NCBI RefSeq assembly: GCF_027158005.1
Contig: NZ_JAPVLQ010000003.1
Span: forward strand, 248,001 to 312,000
Direction of reading: 5' to 3'
DNA length: 64,000 bases
Source: Rhodococcus sp. H36-A4
GTDB taxonomy: Bacteria > Actinomycetota > Actinomycetes > Mycobacteriales > Mycobacteriaceae
The notes beneath the pieces were generated by a model. It was not told the origin of the DNA, did not search any database, and saw nothing but the letters and a program-made list of their open reading frames with translations. The position numbers were made by a program, and so were the translations under genes. Below, one piece after another: positions 63,115 through 64,000 of the stretch. How positions within the stretch are numbered: the stretch's first letter is position 1; the number at the start of each line of letters is the position of its first letter.

Positions 63115-64000
63115 ATGACCGTCAGCAGTGTCGTCGGACTCGGTATCCCCTCGGTAAAGGGCCCTGACTCTTCGAATAACACCGGATCTTCGAAGAGTCC
63201 TGGGGTGTTCACGGTTGACGACCGGCCCGATGTACCGGTTCTGATGGACCGGTTCGGCCGGGTGGCGCGCGATCTGCGGGTGTCCATCACCGAAAAGTGT
63301 TCGCTCCGTTGTACTTATTGCATGCCTGAAGAAGGTCTGCCGGTTATTCCAGCCGAGAACCTGCTTACTGCCGAGGAAATCGCGCGAGTGGTGTCGCTCG
63401 CGGTACATCGGCTCGGCGTCGAGGAAGTGCGCTTCACCGGTGGTGAACCGCTCATGCGGGCCGATCTGACCGACATTCTCGCTCGATGCGCACAGCGAGT
63501 GCCCGGCATTCCTCTTGCGATGACCACCAACGCCATCGGTTTGGAGCATCGGGCGGAGAGCCTCGTCGAAGCAGGACTGAGCCGTGTCAACGTCTCGCTC
63601 GACTCGATCGACCGAGCGCATTTCGCCGAACTCACCCGACGCGATCGTCTGCCGTCCGTCATGGCAGGAATCCGGGCAGCGAAGCGAGCCGGATTGAACC
63701 CTGTCAAAGTGAACGCCGTTCTGATGCCGGAGACGCTGCACGGTGCAGGTGACCTGCTCGAGTGGTGCCTGAACGAAGGCGTGGCCCTTCGATTCATCGA
63801 GCAGATGCCGCTCGACGCCGATCACGAATGGGCGCGTTCCAACATGCTCGACGCGCAGCAACTGCTCGATGTGCTCGCCACCCGTTTCGACCTCACCGAA
63901 ATCGGTCGCGAGGATCCGTCTGCGCCGGCCGAGGAGTGGGCAGTCGACGGAACCGACGCCACCGTGGGCATCATCGCGTCCGTCACCAGGTCCTTCTGTT
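63115..64000 (+). CDS. moaA: GTP 3',8-cyclase MoaA (3' end outside window)
   Basis: The first 295 codons of a radical-SAM enzyme that begins Moco synthesis from GTP. The SAM-cluster cysteines are C62, C66 and C69 ([16 protein letters not shown]); [10 protein letters not shown] (SAM-binding GGE), [12 protein letters not shown] and [10 protein letters not shown] follow. ATG 63115 has AAGGAGG (63102-63108) 6 nt upstream, which decides the start. The first 40 residues are a non-conserved extension whose DNA contains an inverted repeat. The reading frame is open to the window end. It is divergent from moeA. Confidence 0.93.
   Translation, partial: MTVSSVVGLGIPSVKGPDSSNNTGSSKSPGVFTVDDRPDVPVLMDRFGRVARDLRVSITEKCSLRCTYCMPEEGLPVIPAENLLTAEEIARVVSLAVHRLGVEEVRFTGGEPLMRADLTDILARCAQRVPGIPLAMTTNAIGLEHRAESLVEAGLSRVNVSLDSIDRAHFAELTRRDRLPSVMAGIRAAKRAGLNPVKVNAVLMPETLHGAGDLLEWCLNEGVALRFIEQMPLDADHEWARSNMLDAQQLLDVLATRFDLTEIGREDPSAPAEEWAVDGTDATVGIIASVTRSFC
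63166..63199. repeat. Inverted repeat in the moaA 5' coding region
   Basis: GACTCTTCGA (63166-63175) and TCGAAGAGTC (63190-63199) form a perfect 10-bp stem with a 14-nt loop, about 50 nt inside moaA, in the non-conserved N-terminal codons. Confidence 0.6.

Overview
The window is a contiguous piece of chromosome from a mycolic-acid actinomycete, most likely Rhodococcus or a close relative in the Nocardiaceae. The support is high-GC codon use with many GTG starts, a tmRNA tag of ADSNQRDYALAA, WhiB7, Lsr2, mycoredoxin, an AdnAB helicase-nuclease and a resuscitation-promoting factor. Gene order around adnAB, uvrD2 and whiB7 closely follows the Mycobacterium tuberculosis Rv3192-Rv3204 region as I recall it. 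I see no insertion sequence, prophage, CRISPR array or plasmid function.

Layout. (1) 1-8148: divergent GntR regulator and MFS transporter, then a nitrate/nitrite assimilation operon narK-nirB-nirD-hemD(wHTH)-sirB; hemD and sirB make the siroheme used by NirB. (2) 8105-12014: a MobA-MoeA fusion, a PaaI-like thioesterase and a divergent MocR-type regulator. (3) 12021-26036: DNA-repair and stress island with an alkyltransferase-like protein, a hydrolase, adnA-adnB, a DoxX-like protein, a K+ channel, nudC, mrx1, uvrD2 and whiB7, whose long leader carries an open reading frame, a hairpin and an intrinsic terminator. (4) 26074-34857: conserved but poorly understood actinobacterial genes: ABC1 kinase, E1/cyclodehydratase-like protein, zinc metalloprotease-like protein, PDZ-Lon-like protease, PPA1309 protein and UPF0182 membrane protein. 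(5) 35052-36358: rpf with a 600-bp upstream region, then initiator tRNA. (6) 36458-42805: lipid genes (fadD, two acyl-CoA dehydrogenases) and an ECF42 sigma factor with its DGPF partner. (7) 42961-51634: hisN, prfB, mscS, a small membrane protein, ftsEX, smpB, an EamA transporter, an SDR protein and ssrA, so both trans-translation components lie within 3.3 kb. (8) 51819-59260: pgm, MFS, DsbA-like protein, tRNA-Ala, lsr2, fprB and a muramoyl-alanine amidase. (9) 59272-64000: CobW GTPase and molybdopterin genes moaE, moaC-mog fusion, moeA and the start of moaA.

The two ends of the window are functionally linked. Nitrate reductase, which NarK and NirBD serve, needs molybdenum cofactor, and Moco genes occur both beside the nir operon and at the right end. 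The most rewarding regulatory signals are the whiB7 attenuator leader, a GlnR-like triple half-site inside the nir operon, CRP/GlxR-like sites upstream of rpf and fadD, an ECF-type promoter upstream of the DGPF/sigma pair, and palindromic operators at the acyl-CoA dehydrogenase and MocR promoters. The oddest coding feature is an EamA gene whose only plausible full-length start is CTG.
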